A stretch of 64,000 nt of DNA from DASVRA01 sp036388855 (GTDB taxonomy: Bacteria; Pseudomonadota; Alphaproteobacteria; Caulobacterales; Caulobacteraceae). How positions within the stretch are numbered: position 1 is the stretch's first letter; every line of letters begins with the position of its first letter. This document shows positions 52,978 to 61,646 of the stretch, one piece after another. Made by a program: the position numbers and the translations under genes. Where the stretch lies: assembly GCA_036388855.1 (NCBI GenBank), contig DASVRA010000028.1, positions 1-64,000 of the forward strand, given 5' to 3'. The notes under the pieces were generated by a model. It had not been told where the DNA came from and searched no databases. It saw nothing but the letters and a program-made list of their open reading frames with translations.

Positions 52978-53816
52978 TGCTGTCGGCGCTGGCGGCGCTG
53001 CTGCTCGGCGCCTGGACCGGGGCGGAGCGGTGGGCGCCGCCGGGGATATCCTCGCCGCTGTTCGAGTCCCATGCCGCCTTCGACCCGCTCACGGGCGACC
53101 TCTACCTGGTGCGCAGCTCCAAGGCGTTCCGCGGCTGGCGGATCCTGCGCAGCCGCTGCGGCCCTGGCGGCTGGAGCGAGCCCGAACCCGCCGCCTTCGC
53201 CGGCGACGGAGCGGAGGCCGACCCCTGGTTCACCCCGAACGGGCGGGGGCTCTACTTCATCTCCACCCGCTCAGAGGCGGGGGTGAAGCAGGGGGAGCTC
53301 GACATCTGGCGGGTGCGGCGCGGGCAAGACGGGCGCTGGGGCCAGCCCGAGCGGCTGCCGGAGCCGGTCAATTCGCCCGGGCAGGAGTGGTTCCCCCGGC
53401 TGTCGTCCGACGGCTGGCTATACTTCGGCTCCGACCGGCCGGGCGGCCAGGGGGGAACCGACATCTGGCGCGCGCGAGCCCGCGCCGCGGGCTGGCGGGT
53501 GGAGAACCTGGGGCCGCGGGTGAACGGCCCGGGGGACGACTACGAGCCGCTGCCTTTGCCGGACGGCGAGCGGCTGATCGTGATGGCCGATGGCGATTTG
53601 TATGAAACCCGCAAGACCGGACGGGGGTGGGCGCCTCGAACCCGGCTGGGGCCGGACGTCAACAGCGCGGCCATGGAGGTGGGCCCGGCCCTGTCGCCCA
53701 GCGGACGGACCCTGCTGTTCGCGCGCGACACGGGGCCGGCCAGCTCTGGGGAGTTCTTCCTGGCGCGGCTGGGACGCGAGACTTGGCCGCCGGCTTGCCC
53801 CGCCAAGGCTCGGTGA
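52977..53816 (+). CDS. Exported PD40/TolB-like beta-propeller protein
   Basis: A 279-residue protein with a short signal-like N-terminus (MLSALAALLLGAWTGAERW). Repeated WD40-like/PD40 blades follow, each with a D-x-Y/W motif: FTPNGRGLYFISTRSEAG, GELDIWRVRRGQDGRW, LSSDGWLYFGSDRPGGQGGT, DIWRARARAAGWRVENLG and LSPSGRTLLFARDTGPAS. These form an incomplete or small propeller. The ATG overlaps the peroxiredoxin stop, so it is coupled to it. It may bind a partner or surface component; function not known. Confidence 0.78.
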   Translation: MLSALAALLLGAWTGAERWAPPGISSPLFESHAAFDPLTGDLYLVRSSKAFRGWRILRSRCGPGGWSEPEPAAFAGDGAEADPWFTPNGRGLYFISTRSEAGVKQGELDIWRVRRGQDGRWGQPERLPEPVNSPGQEWFPRLSSDGWLYFGSDRPGGQGGTDIWRARARAAGWRVENLGPRVNGPGDDYEPLPLPDGERLIVMADGDLYETRKTGRGWAPRTRLGPDVNSAAMEVGPALSPSGRTLLFARDTGPASSGEFFLARLGRETWPPACPAKAR

Positions 53817-53960
53817 CGTGAACACATGAGCCCTGGACCGGAACCCGCGGCCGCGCGGGCGGCTTCTCGCCGCCACCCGAGCTCGAGCCTCTAACCATTT
53901 TGGCGCACGAACTGCACGTGCTTCCCACCCGCCGCCGCCGCGGGCAAAGTCGCGGAAGGC

Positions 53961-54464
53961 ATGCCCACCGCGATTCGCATCCTCGGCCTCGACCCCGGCC
54001 TGCGCCGCACCGGCTGGGGCGTGGTGGCGGTCGAGGGCGCCCGGCTCTCCCACGTCGCCCACGGCGTGATCCGCGCGCCCGAGGCCGCGCCGCTGTCCGA
54101 ACGCCTCCACGCCATCTTTCAGGAGGTGGCCGCCGTCATCGCCGCCCACGCCCCGCATGAGGCCGCCATCGAGGAGACCTTCGTCACCGCCAACGGCGCC
54201 TCCACCCTCAAGCTAGGCCACGCCCGCGCCGCCGCCATGCTGGCCCCCGCCTGCGCCCGCCTGCCCGTGGCCGAGTACGCCGCCCTGGTGGTCAAGAAGG
54301 CGGTAGTCGGGACCGGCTCGGCCGACAAGGCCCAGGTCGCCTTCATGGTCCGCCGCCTGCTGCCCGCCTGCGGCGACGCCACCGCCGACGCCGCCGACGC
54401 GCTCGCCGTCGCCATCACCCACGCCCACCACCGCCGCCTGCGCAGGCTCGGGGACGCCGCGTGA
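53961..54464 (+). CDS. ruvC: Holliday junction resolvase RuvC
   Basis: A 167-residue RNase-H-fold endonuclease that cuts Holliday junctions. Catalytic acids visible: D11 (GLDPGLRRTGWGV), E71 (AAIEETFVTAN) and the C-terminal Asp pair near D143/D146 (TADAADALAVAITHAHH). ATG at 53961 with GGAAGGC upstream. Its stop overlaps the ruvA GTG start (GTGA), opening the ruvCAB operon. Confidence 0.95.
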   Translation: MPTAIRILGLDPGLRRTGWGVVAVEGARLSHVAHGVIRAPEAAPLSERLHAIFQEVAAVIAAHAPHEAAIEETFVTANGASTLKLGHARAAAMLAPACARLPVAEYAALVVKKAVVGTGSADKAQVAFMVRRLLPACGDATADAADALAVAITHAHHRRLRRLGDAA

Positions 54465-55069
54465 TCGGCCGCCTGCGCGGCGTGGTCGCCGAGGTCGCCG
54501 AGGAGGACGCCCTGATCGACGTCGGCGGCGTCGGCTACGTGGTCCGCTGCGGCGCCCGCACCCTCTCGCGCCTGCCCCCGCCCGGCGAGGAGACCGTGGT
54601 CCACGTCGAGACCCAGGTCAGCGAGCAGGCCGGCGCCCGCCTCTACGGCTTCCTGAGCCGCGAGGAGCGCCGCGCCTTCGTCCTCCTCCAGGGCGTCCAG
54701 GGCGTCGGCCCCAAGGCCGCCCTTTCCGTGCTCGACGTCCTCCCCCCCGCCGACCTCGCCGCCGCCGTCGCCCGCGAGGACAAGGCCTCCGTCGGCCGCG
54801 CCTCCGGCGTCGGCCCCAAGCTCGCCCAGCGCATCGTCGTGGAACTGAAGGACAAGCCGATCAGCGAAGGGCCCTTCGCCGCCGCCCCGGCCCAGAGCGC
54901 CGCCCCGCCGCCCGCGCCGACGGCCGCCGGCGAAGCCGTCGCCGCCCTGATGAGCCTGGGCGTGGCCGAGGTCGTCGCCCGCCGCGCCGTCGAGCACGCC
55001 GCGCTTCGCCTGCCCGACGCCGAACTCCCCGCCCTGATCAAGGCGTCGCTGCAGGAGCTGGGGCGTTGA
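54461..55069 (+). CDS. ruvA: Holliday junction DNA helicase subunit RuvA
   Basis: A 202-residue junction-binding tetramer subunit. Domain I starts MIGRLRGVVAEVAEEDALID (first codon GTG). Helix-hairpin-helix domain II has VQGVGPKAALSVLDVLPPAD and ASGVGPKLAQRIVVELKD. An Ala/Pro linker leads to the C-terminal domain III (AVAALMSLGVAEVVARRAVE), which contacts RuvB. The stop overlaps the ruvB TTG start (TTGA). Confidence 0.95.
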   Translation: MIGRLRGVVAEVAEEDALIDVGGVGYVVRCGARTLSRLPPPGEETVVHVETQVSEQAGARLYGFLSREERRAFVLLQGVQGVGPKAALSVLDVLPPADLAAAVAREDKASVGRASGVGPKLAQRIVVELKDKPISEGPFAAAPAQSAAPPPAPTAAGEAVAALMSLGVAEVVARRAVEHAALRLPDAELPALIKASLQELGR

Positions 55070-56097
55070 GCCGCCTCCTCTCCGGGGAACCCGCCCCTGC
55101 CGAGGCTCAGGACCGCGCCCTCCGCCCCCAAACCCTGGCCGAGTTCGTCGGCCAGGAGCAGGCCAAGGGCAACCTCAAGGTGTTCATCGACGCCGCCCGC
55201 GCCCGCGCCGAGGCCCTCGACCACGTCCTCCTGTTCGGCCCCCCCGGCCTCGGCAAGACCACCCTGGCCCAGATCGTCGCGCGCGAGCTCGGCGTCGGCT
55301 TCCGCGCCACCTCCGGCCCGGTGCTGATGAAGGCCGGCGACCTCGCCGCCATCCTCACCAACCTCGAGCCCCGCGACGTCCTGTTCATCGACGAAATCCA
55401 CCGCCTCCCTCCCGCAGTCGAGGAGATCCTCTACCCCGCCATGGAGGACCACGTCCTCGACCTGGTCATCGGAGAGGGCCCCTCGGCCCGCTCGATCCGC
55501 ATCGACCTCGCCCCGTTCACCCTGGTCGCCGCCACCACCCGCGCGGGCCTGCTCGCCACCCCGCTGCGCGACCGTTTCGGCATCCCCCTGCGACTGGAGT
55601 TCTATTCCCCCGCCGAGCTCCAGACCATCCTCCAGGCCCTCTCCCGCAAGCTCCCCGTGGACCTCACGCCTGAAGGGGCCGCCGAGATCGCCGCCCGCTC
55701 GCGCGGCACCCCTCGCGTCGCCGGCCGCCTCCTGCGCCGCGTCCGCGACTTCGCCGCCAGCGAAGGCGCCGCCGTGGTCGACCGCCAGGAAGCCGCCCGC
55801 GCCCTGGCCCGCCTCGAAGTTGACGAAGCCGGCCTCGACTCGCTCGACCGCCGCTACCTGCGCGCCCTGATCGACAACTACGGCGGCGGCCCCGCCGGCG
55901 CCGACACCCTCTCCTACGCCATCGCCGAAGCCCGTGACGCCGTGGAGGACGTGATCGAACCCTTCCTCCTCCAGCAAGGCTTCATCCAGCGCACCCCGCG
56001 CGGCCGCATGGCCTGCGCCAAGGCCTACGGCCACCTCGGCTTGACGCCTCCGCCGCAGAAACCCGGCCAGCCGGGGCTGTTTGAGGCAGGCAACTAG
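55066..56097 (+). CDS. ruvB: Holliday junction branch-migration ATPase RuvB
   Basis: A 343-residue AAA+ motor. It starts at TTG (55066), overlapping the ruvA stop. LRPQTLAEFVGQEQAKGNLK, Walker A GPPGLGKTT (58-66), Walker B DVLFIDEIHRL and sensor TTRAGLL / RDRFGI are visible. The C-terminal winged helix is FIQRTPRGRMACAKAYGHLG. ybgC starts one base after the stop. Confidence 0.96.
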   Translation: MSRLLSGEPAPAEAQDRALRPQTLAEFVGQEQAKGNLKVFIDAARARAEALDHVLLFGPPGLGKTTLAQIVARELGVGFRATSGPVLMKAGDLAAILTNLEPRDVLFIDEIHRLPPAVEEILYPAMEDHVLDLVIGEGPSARSIRIDLAPFTLVAATTRAGLLATPLRDRFGIPLRLEFYSPAELQTILQALSRKLPVDLTPEGAAEIAARSRGTPRVAGRLLRRVRDFAASEGAAVVDRQEAARALARLEVDEAGLDSLDRRYLRALIDNYGGGPAGADTLSYAIAEARDAVEDVIEPFLLQQGFIQRTPRGRMACAKAYGHLGLTPPPQKPGQPGLFEAGN

Positions 56098-56547
56098 ATG
56101 GCCGACGAACCCTACGCCGGCCGTATCGAGGACGGCGCCCACCTCCTGCCCATCCGCGTCTATTACGAGGACACCGACGCCTCCGGCATCGTCTATCACG
56201 CCAATTACCTGCGCTACTTCGAACGCGGCCGCACCGACCTCGTCCGCCTGGCGGGCGTCAGCCACTCCGAGCTGCACTCGCGCGAGGTTCCGCTGGTGTT
56301 CGTCGTCCGCCGCATCGGCATCGAATACCTGAAGCCCGCCAGGATCGACGACGCCCTGGTGGTCCGCTCCAGCCTCGCCCGCTTCGAAGGGCCCAAGATG
56401 GTCGTGCGCCAGCAGGTGGAGCGCTCCGTGAAGGTGCTGGCGCGCGGCGAGGTCGAGATCGTCTTCGTGCGCGGCGACGGCCGCCCGGCGCGCCCGCCCT
56501 CCGACGTGGCCGAGCGGCTGCGGGCGGTGTTCAAACCTGCGTCATGA
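56098..56547 (+). CDS. ybgC: Tol-Pal-associated acyl-CoA thioesterase YbgC
   Basis: A 149-residue hot-dog-fold thioesterase. The catalytic Asp is D27 in RVYYEDTDASGIVYHANYL, followed by RYFERGRTDLVRLAGV. It hydrolyses short- or long-chain acyl-CoA or acyl-ACP and is linked to phospholipid metabolism at the Tol-Pal site. ATG at 56098 immediately follows the ruvB stop TAG. tolQ starts 62 bp after its stop. Confidence 0.93.
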   Translation: MADEPYAGRIEDGAHLLPIRVYYEDTDASGIVYHANYLRYFERGRTDLVRLAGVSHSELHSREVPLVFVVRRIGIEYLKPARIDDALVVRSSLARFEGPKMVVRQQVERSVKVLARGEVEIVFVRGDGRPARPPSDVAERLRAVFKPAS

Positions 56548-56609
56548 TTTGACCGCAGGCGCGCGCCAAGCCTAGGCCCGCCAACCGCAAATCGGCTACG
56601 GACCCGCGC

Positions 56610-57308
56610 ATGGACCTGATCCCTCACGGGGCGCTCGGCGCCGACGACTTCTCCGCGCTCGCCATCTTCCTGCGCGCCGACTGGGTGGTGAAGGCGGTGC
56701 TGACGCTGCTGGCGCTGGCCTCGCTGTGGTCGTGGGCGGTGATCCTCGACAAGTTCCTGCGCATTGGGGCCCTGAACCGCCAGGCCGTGGCCTTCGAGGA
56801 CGAGGTCGCCTCCGGCCGCTCGCTTGAGGACATCGCCGCCCAGGCCGGGGAGCGCCCGCGCCACGCCCTGCCGCGCATGCTGCAGGCGGCGCTGCGCGAA
56901 TGGCGCGACTCCCGCGCCAAGGCCGAGGCTCAGGGAGGCCTGCTGATCGCGCGCATCGACCGGGTGCTCGACTCGATCATCGCCCGCGAGACCCAGCGCA
57001 TCGAGGAGGGGCTCGGCTCGCTCGCCATCGTCGCCACCGCCTCGCCGTTCATCGGCCTGTTCGGCACCGTCTGGGGCATCATGCACGCCTTCCAGGCCAT
57101 CGCGGTGCAGAAGAACACCAACCTGTCGGTGGTCGCCCCCTCGATCGCCGAGGCCCTGTTCGCCACCGCCGTGGGCCTGGCCGCCGCCATCCCCGCCTAC
57201 ATCTTCTACAACAAGTTCTCGACCGACGCGGCCAAGTACGGCGCCCGCCTGGAAGGCTTCGCCGACGACCTCTCCACCGCCGTGGCGCGGCGGGTGGCGG
57301 GGAGCTGA
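56610..57308 (+). CDS. tolQ: Tol-Pal system proton channel subunit TolQ
   Basis: A 232-residue inner-membrane protein with three helices: VVKAVLTLLALASLWSWAVI, then LGSLAIVATASPFIGLFGTV and FATAVGLAAAIPAYIFYNKF, the last two lining the proton path with TolR. The TolQ/ExbB block LFGTVWGIMHAFQAIA is clear. With TolR it energises TolA during outer-membrane constriction. ATG at 56610; tolR starts 6 bp after the stop. Confidence 0.95.
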   Translation: MDLIPHGALGADDFSALAIFLRADWVVKAVLTLLALASLWSWAVILDKFLRIGALNRQAVAFEDEVASGRSLEDIAAQAGERPRHALPRMLQAALREWRDSRAKAEAQGGLLIARIDRVLDSIIARETQRIEEGLGSLAIVATASPFIGLFGTVWGIMHAFQAIAVQKNTNLSVVAPSIAEALFATAVGLAAAIPAYIFYNKFSTDAAKYGARLEGFADDLSTAVARRVAGS

Positions 57309-57314
57309 CCGCGA

Positions 57315-57797
57315 ATGGCCGCCTCGATCAACGACCCGTTCGCGCTCGGCCGCCGCGGCCGCCGCCGTCGCGGCCGGCGCAGCGCCCTGGCCGAGATCAA
57401 CGTCACCCCGCTGGTGGACGTGATGCTGGTGCTGCTGATCATCTTCATGGTCTCCGCCCCCCTGCTCACCGCCGGCGTACCGGTGGAGCTGCCCAAGACC
57501 GAGGCTGGGGCAATGAACGAGCCGTCGGAGCCGCTGTTCGTCAGCGTCCGCGCCGACGGCCGCGTGTTCATCCAGGAGACCGAGACGCCCTTCGCGCAGC
57601 TGGCCCCCCGCATGCGGGCGATCGCCGCCCGCGCCACCGACAAGCCCGTCTACGTCCGCGCCGACGGCAAGGCGCCCTATGAGGTGGTGGCGCGGGTGAT
57701 GGCCTCGCTGTCGACCTCGGGCTTCACCTCCATCGGCCTGGTCACCGACACCGGCGGGCCGTCCTCCGGCGCGCGCGAGGCGGCGGAGGCGCGCTAG
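57315..57797 (+). CDS. tolR: Tol-Pal system protein TolR
   Basis: A 160-residue ExbD-like single-pass protein. A basic N-terminus (GRRGRRRRGRRS) precedes the membrane helix with the ion-pathway Asp D35 (NVTPLVDVMLVLLIIFMVSA). The periplasmic domain follows (PVYVRADGKAPYEVVARVMA). It is the partner of TolQ and stator for TolA. A related but separate exbD is at 6.3 kb. Confidence 0.94.
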   Translation: MAASINDPFALGRRGRRRRGRRSALAEINVTPLVDVMLVLLIIFMVSAPLLTAGVPVELPKTEAGAMNEPSEPLFVSVRADGRVFIQETETPFAQLAPRMRAIAARATDKPVYVRADGKAPYEVVARVMASLSTSGFTSIGLVTDTGGPSSGAREAAEAR

Positions 57798-57799
57798 CG

Positions 57800-58669
57800 A
57801 TGCCGCGCACTGAGCGGACCAGCCTCGCCCCCGCCCTGTTCGGCTCTGCGCTGCTGCACCTGGGCATGGCCGTGCTGGTCGCCCTGAACCTCAGCCGCAT
57901 GGCCGAGGAGGTGAAGCCGCCGGAGGTGGTGCCGGTCGAGCTGATCACCGGCGGCGAACCCGCCCCGCCGCCGATGGTCGAGGCCCCCGAACCCGCGCCC
58001 GCCACCGTCCCCGAACCGGCGCCCGAGCCGGAGGTCGCGCGCCCGCCTCCGCCGCCGGCGCCAGCCCCTCCGCCGCCAAGGCCCGCGCCGCCTCCGCCCA
58101 AGCCGCAGCCGGCGCCGAAGCCCGCACCGGCGCCACCCAAGCCGCAGCCAACGCCCAAGCCCGCGCCGCCGAAGCCCCAGCCGCCGCAGCCCCAGGCCCG
58201 GCCGCAGGCGAAGCCCACGCCGCGCGACGACTTTGATCTCGACCAGCTGGCGGCCAGCGTCGCCCGCGCCAGACCCGCCCGCGCCGCCCGCCCCGCCGCG
58301 CCGCGCCAGGGCCCCCCGCAGCCCGAGCGGGGCCCGGAGACGCGCGAGGCGCCCGCCCGCACGCTCGGCCCCGGCGATTTCGCGGGCATGCAGGCGCGGG
58401 TGGTGCGCGCCTGGAACCCCAACTGTGTGGTCGCCGGAGGCGCCAGCGTGGTGGTGCGGGTGCGCGTGGTGCTCACCTCCAGCGGCGGGCTGGCAGGCCG
58501 CCCGCAGGTGGTGAGCAAGTCCGGAGCGTCCGCCGAGGTCGTCGACGTCGCCGCCGCTCGCGCCGTCTCCGCCATCGCCCGCGCCGCCCCCTTCACCGAC
58601 GTGCCGTTGGACCTCGCCGCCGGCCAGCCGATCACGCTGAACTTCAACGCGAAGCGGGCGTGCCGCTGA
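57800..58669 (+). CDS. tolA: Tol-Pal/TonB-type energy transducer TolA
   Basis: A 289-residue periplasm-spanning protein. One N-terminal membrane helix (FGSALLHLGMAVLVALNLS, with the S-H of TolA/TonB) is followed by an unusually Pro/Lys/Ala-rich spacer (about 55-150, many PKPQPAPKP units) instead of the long alpha-helical domain of E. coli TolA. The C-terminal domain (about 190-289) has VVRAWNPNCVVAGG and VVRVRVVLTSSGGLAG. The start is 3 bp after tolR. It contacts Pal and TolB. Confidence 0.9.
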   Translation: MPRTERTSLAPALFGSALLHLGMAVLVALNLSRMAEEVKPPEVVPVELITGGEPAPPPMVEAPEPAPATVPEPAPEPEVARPPPPPAPAPPPPRPAPPPPKPQPAPKPAPAPPKPQPTPKPAPPKPQPPQPQARPQAKPTPRDDFDLDQLAASVARARPARAARPAAPRQGPPQPERGPETREAPARTLGPGDFAGMQARVVRAWNPNCVVAGGASVVVRVRVVLTSSGGLAGRPQVVSKSGASAEVVDVAAARAVSAIARAAPFTDVPLDLAAGQPITLNFNAKRACR

Positions 58670-58742
58670 CGTGCGGCGGCCCTTGACCTACTGTCGCCCC
58701 ATTGTGCCATTCCCTTCGCGCGCCAAGGAGTCCGTCCAAACC

Positions 58743-60038
58743 ATGCGCTGGTTCGCCGTCTGGGTGCTGATGCTGCTGAGCGCGGCGACGATCGCCGCCG
58801 CGCCTGCCCCTGCGCGCGCGCAGATCGAGATCGACATCAACGAGGCCAACCTGCGGCCGATGCCGATCGCCATCCCCACCTTCGGCGGCGGTCAGCAGGG
58901 CGGGGACATCACCCGGGTGATCTCCGCCAACCTCGACCGCTCGGGCCTGTTCCGGCCGCTCGATCCGGCCCGGCTGCCGCCGGTCGGCGATCTGGCGGTG
59001 GAGCCGGCGTTCGGCGCCTGGCGGTCCGTCGGCGCCGAGGCGATGCTGCAGGGCGCCGCCAGCATCGATCCGGACGGGCGGCTGCGCGTTGATTTCCGTC
59101 TGTGGGACGTGGCCTCGGGTCAGCAGCTGGTCGGGGCCCAGTTCACCTCCACGCCCGACAACTGGCGGCGCACCGCCCACAAGATCTCCGACGCCGTCTA
59201 CGAGCGGCTGACAGGCGAGAAGGGCTACTTCGACACCCGCGTCGTCTTTGTCGCCGAGAGCGGCAAGAAGGTGAACCGCGAAAAACGCCTGGCGATCATG
59301 GACCAGGACGGCGCCAACCCCTCGTTCCTCACCGACGGCTCCTACGTGGTGCTCAATCCGCGCTTCTCGCCGGTGGCGCAGGAGATCACCTACATGGCGC
59401 TCAAGCCCTCGGGCTCGGCCATCTACGTGTTCAACATCGAGACCGGCCGCCAGGAAACCATCGGCGAATTCCCGGGCCAGGTGTTTGCCCCCCGCTTCGC
59501 CCCCGATGGGCGGCGCGTGATCTTCTCGCTCGCCACGAGCGGCAACAGCGACATCTATGAGATGGACCTGCGCACCCGCACCTCGCGGCGGATCGTGGGC
59601 GGGCCGGCGATCGACACCTCGCCGTCCTATTCGCCGGACGGCCAGCGGATCGTGTTCAACTCCGACCGCGGCGGCTCTCCCCAGCTCTATGTGATGGACG
59701 CCAACGGCGCGAACGTGCGGCGCGCCTCCTTCGGCTCGGGCCGCTACACCAACCCGGTGTGGAGTCCCAAGGGCGACTTCATAGCCTTCACCAAGCAGGT
59801 CGGCGGCCGCTTCCAGATCGGCGTGATGCGTCCCGACGGCTCGGGCGAGCGGACCCTCACCTCCAGCAGCCTGGAGGAAGGTCCGACCTGGGCCCCGAAC
59901 GGCCGCGTGCTGATGTTCCAGCGCGACACCTCCGAGGGTCCGCGCCTGTGGATGGTGGACGTGACCGGACGCGTGCTGCGCCCCGTCCCCTACCCCCACG
60001 CCGCGTCCGACCCGGCGTGGTCGCCCCTGCTGGGATGA
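58743..60038 (+). CDS. tolB: Tol-Pal system periplasmic protein TolB
   Basis: A 431-residue periplasmic beta-propeller. A signal peptide (WFAVWVLMLLSAATIAAAPA, cleaved before QIEIDINEA) and an alpha/beta N-terminal domain precede six PD40-type blades (SPVAQEITYMALKPSG, FAPDGRRVIFSLATSG, YSPDGQRIVFNSDRGGSP, WSPKGDFIAFTKQVGG, WAPNGRVLMFQRDTS). The ATG at 58743 directly precedes the signal peptide; the frame upstream is open by chance. It binds Pal and TolA. Confidence 0.96.
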   Translation: MRWFAVWVLMLLSAATIAAAPAPARAQIEIDINEANLRPMPIAIPTFGGGQQGGDITRVISANLDRSGLFRPLDPARLPPVGDLAVEPAFGAWRSVGAEAMLQGAASIDPDGRLRVDFRLWDVASGQQLVGAQFTSTPDNWRRTAHKISDAVYERLTGEKGYFDTRVVFVAESGKKVNREKRLAIMDQDGANPSFLTDGSYVVLNPRFSPVAQEITYMALKPSGSAIYVFNIETGRQETIGEFPGQVFAPRFAPDGRRVIFSLATSGNSDIYEMDLRTRTSRRIVGGPAIDTSPSYSPDGQRIVFNSDRGGSPQLYVMDANGANVRRASFGSGRYTNPVWSPKGDFIAFTKQVGGRFQIGVMRPDGSGERTLTSSSLEEGPTWAPNGRVLMFQRDTSEGPRLWMVDVTGRVLRPVPYPHAASDPAWSPLLG

Positions 60039-60121
60039 ACCAAACCGGCCTCACGCGATTGTCAGACACGACCCCCTCCCCATCCGCCATGCTGGCGGCG
60101 ACCAGACCAAGGAGACCCTCG

Positions 60122-60691
60122 ATGCAGATGAAGTTCAGGACCGCCTCAGTCTTGGCCGTGATGGCGCTGGCCGCCGCCGCGTCCGGCTGCGCCCACAAGA
60201 ACCGGGCCGGTCCCGGAGCCGGCGCTGGCGCCGCCGGCGCGGCCGTCCCCGGCGCGCCGGGCGCGGTGGACGAGCGCTTCACCGACCCCGACGCCCAGCG
60301 CTTCTCCGGCCCGGCCCGTCCCGGTACCGAGCAGGAATTCGTGCAAAACGTCGGCGACCGCGTCTACTTCGACTACGACCGCTCCGACATCCGCGCCGAC
60401 GCCCGGCCGATCCTGGACAGCCAGGCCGCCTGGCTCGCCCGTTACAATCAAGTGCGTATCCGCATCGAAGGCAACGCCGACGAACGCGGCACCCGCGAAT
60501 ACAACTTCGCGCTGGGCAACCGCCGCGCCCAGTCCGTCATGGAATACCTGACCAGCCGCGGAGTCTCTCCGGGCCGGATGACCACCGTCTCCTACGGCAA
60601 GGAGCGGCCCGTCGATCCCGGAACCTCGGACGAGGCGCACGCCCGCAACCGCAACGGCCACACCGCCATCGTATCGGGGACGCGGCCCTGA
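60122..60691 (+). CDS. pal: Peptidoglycan-associated lipoprotein Pal
   Basis: A 189-residue outer-membrane lipoprotein. The signal peptide ends in a lipobox with C23 (AAAASGCAHKN), then a Gly/Ala linker and an OmpA-like domain (VYFDYDRSDIRADARPILDS, IEGNADERGTREYNFALGNR) that binds meso-DAP in the wall. The ATG at 60122 has AAGGAG seven bases upstream; a Met at 60128 is the alternative. It anchors the outer membrane at the division site in Caulobacter. Confidence 0.96.
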   Translation: MQMKFRTASVLAVMALAAAASGCAHKNRAGPGAGAGAAGAAVPGAPGAVDERFTDPDAQRFSGPARPGTEQEFVQNVGDRVYFDYDRSDIRADARPILDSQAAWLARYNQVRIRIEGNADERGTREYNFALGNRRAQSVMEYLTSRGVSPGRMTTVSYGKERPVDPGTSDEAHARNRNGHTAIVSGTRP

Positions 60692-60764
60692 CCAATGACG
60701 CGGCGGAGCGCCTTCGGGTAAGCTCCGCCGCAATTTCGTCGCCGGCGGATGGACACCTTCGCGC

Positions 60765-61646
60765 ATGAGCCTTCGCCTCCCCCTTCGACTGCTGCTTGCC
60801 GGGGCGCTCGCCGTCTCCCTCGCCGGCCCCGCCGCGGCCCAGGACGCCAAGGCGCTGAACGCACGCATGGAGCGGCTGGAGAAGCTGGTGCGCCAGCTGC
60901 GCGACATCGTCGTGCAGGCGCGCCAGTCGGGCGATGCGGTGCAGGTGCGCATCGTCGGCGACCCAGACCCTGACGTGATCACCGCCCGTCGTCGGCTGGA
61001 CGACCTGGAAGCCGCCGTCCAGACCCTCAACGGCCAGGTCGACGGCCTGACCCGCGACGTCCAATTGGCGCGCCAAGCCGCGCAGGAGCAGCGCGGCGGC
61101 GTCGAGCGCGCGGCGGACCGCGCCGCGCGTGCGGACCAGGAGACCCGCGCCCGGCTGGAGGATCTGAACCAACGCCTGCTGGCTCTCGAAGCCGCCGCCC
61201 GTCCCGCCGTCGAGCCGGCGCCCGGCGCGGCCGGACCGGAGGAGGCCGGTCCGCCCGCCGACGATCCAGCGGAGGCTTTCGCCCAAGCCAAGCGGCTGCT
61301 GCTGGCCGAGAGCTACCCGGCCGCGTCCGCCGCTTTCCAGGAGTTCATCGAGCGCTTCCCCGAGGCGGAGCAGGCGCCAGAGGCCCGTTACTGGCTGGGC
61401 GAGGCGCTGTTCGTGCAGAACGCCTACGCCGACGCCGCCACCGCCTACATCGGCGCCATCCGCGGCTGGCCGCAAACGCCGTGGGCGCCCAACGCCGTGG
61501 TCAAGCTGGCCCGCTCGCTGATCGCCCTGGAGAAGCCCAAGGACGCCTGCCGCACGCTCGGCGAGTTCAAGAAGCGCTATCCAAAGGCGCCCAAGAGCGT
61601 CTCCGACCGCGCCGCCGCCGCCCGTACTGAGGCTAAGTGCGCCTGA
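60765..61646 (+). CDS. cpoB: Tol-Pal system protein CpoB (YbgF)
   Basis: A 293-residue periplasmic protein. The signal peptide (LPLRLLLAGALAVSLAGPAA) precedes an N-terminal coiled-coil trimerisation part (about 28-150, LNARMERLEKLVRQLRDIVV). An Ala/Pro linker leads to TPR repeats (AFAQAKRLLLAESYPAASAA, ARYWLGEALFVQNAYADAAT). It coordinates PBP activity with Tol function. tilS begins 10 bases before this stop. Confidence 0.92.
   Translation: MSLRLPLRLLLAGALAVSLAGPAAAQDAKALNARMERLEKLVRQLRDIVVQARQSGDAVQVRIVGDPDPDVITARRRLDDLEAAVQTLNGQVDGLTRDVQLARQAAQEQRGGVERAADRAARADQETRARLEDLNQRLLALEAAARPAVEPAPGAAGPEEAGPPADDPAEAFAQAKRLLLAESYPAASAAFQEFIERFPEAEQAPEARYWLGEALFVQNAYADAATAYIGAIRGWPQTPWAPNAVVKLARSLIALEKPKDACRTLGEFKKRYPKAPKSVSDRAAAARTEAKCA

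Noticed and set aside
54643..56277. 544-codon minus-strand open frame
   Set aside because: Antisense to ruvA-ruvB-ybgC, which are certain genes.
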